Positions 6,417-6,651 of a stretch of 6,651 nt of DNA are shown here, piece after piece. This DNA is from Rickettsiales bacterium (lineage in GTDB: Bacteria > Pseudomonadota > Alphaproteobacteria > Rickettsiales > UBA1997), in assembly GCA_031284025.1 (NCBI GenBank), contig JAITAR010000082.1, forward strand, positions 1 to 6,651, written 5' to 3'. The notes below the pieces were generated by a model that worked only from the letters and a program-made list of their open reading frames with translations, was not told where the DNA came from and searched no databases. Both the position numbers and the translations under genes were made by a program. Positions within the stretch are counted from its first letter, which is position 1. Each line of letters opens with the position of its first letter.

Positions 6417-6651
6417 GTGAATAGACAAGTAGGTTTTGTTTTTCGCTCCGGTCTGGCGGCGATATCTATGTTTTGTGTCATGGCGATTGGCAAGGCAATA
6501 GCCCAGGAAGTATATAATTAGTCAGCAAATTCAATCTAGCTCTCAATCTGTCCTACAGAAGAAATAGTCACAAAATTGACCGAAGTATAGAAAAACTAAA
6601 TGAGATAGCAAAATCAAATTTTTCCACCAACACATTCAATGCAGCTATGGC
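6417..6651 (+). pseudogene. Probable exported-protein gene with an early -1 frameshift, cut by window edge
   Basis: From GTG at 6417, a 34-codon frame encodes an almost ideal signal peptide: a basic start (R3, R10), a hydrophobic core (about L13-I24) and a cleavage site at KAIA-QE (residues 25-30). It then stops at TAG 6519. From 6518 the -1 frame is open to the window edge (44 codons). It encodes LVSKFNLALNLSYRRN and then a helical-looking DRSIEKLNEIAKS, with no start codon until near the end. Joining the two gives a plausible signal peptide plus mature protein, so a frameshift mutation, a sequencing error or recoding near 6510-6521 is inferred. The weak purine-rich AGAGAG (6407-6412) could serve as ribosome binding site. 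Alternatively, the 34-residue product is a genuine small peptide and the second frame is chance. Family unknown. Confidence 0.35.

Noticed and set aside
6335..6437. Direct repeat AGTAGGTTTT at 6335-6344 and 6428-6437
   Set aside because: Ten bases in AT-rich sequence without associated element or symmetry; probably chance.

Overview
The window looks like part of the chromosome of an obligately intracellular alphaproteobacterium of the order Rickettsiales. The evidence is an AT-rich composition, a type IV secretion coupling protein (VirD4) that closely resembles the rickettsial form along its whole length, and compact housekeeping genes beside unfamiliar secreted proteins. I cannot name the genus. 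Midichloriaceae-, Anaplasmataceae- and Rickettsiaceae-like relatives all remain possible.

Left arm (1-1710, minus strand): two co-directional genes joined by an ATGA stop/start overlap. The upstream one encodes a 416-residue exported protein with beta-barrel character towards its C-terminus. The downstream one encodes a protein with a signal peptide that runs off the left edge. I recognise neither family; the pair is probably an envelope or surface module specific to the lineage.

Divergent spacer (1711-2192): an imperfect inverted repeat sits in the likely promoter region of the minus-strand pair. A convincing extended -10 promoter faces greA and is followed, before greA begins, by a strong intrinsic terminator hairpin. 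This predicts a short leader RNA of about 95 nt.

Central operon (2193-4429, plus strand): greA (transcript cleavage factor), an HtpX-like M48 membrane metalloprotease and nth (endonuclease III). Each neighbouring pair overlaps by 11 bases if nth starts at its TTG codon. The genes serve unrelated tasks (transcription fidelity, membrane protein quality control, base excision repair) and are probably co-transcribed.

Right arm (4430-6651, plus strand): virD4 has its own candidate promoter and no virB gene beside it in the window. It is followed by a 34-codon reading frame that reads as a complete signal peptide and then stops. A coding-like frame continues at once in the -1 phase to the window edge, which suggests a frameshifted exported-protein gene.

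No tRNA, rRNA, insertion sequence or CRISPR array was seen.
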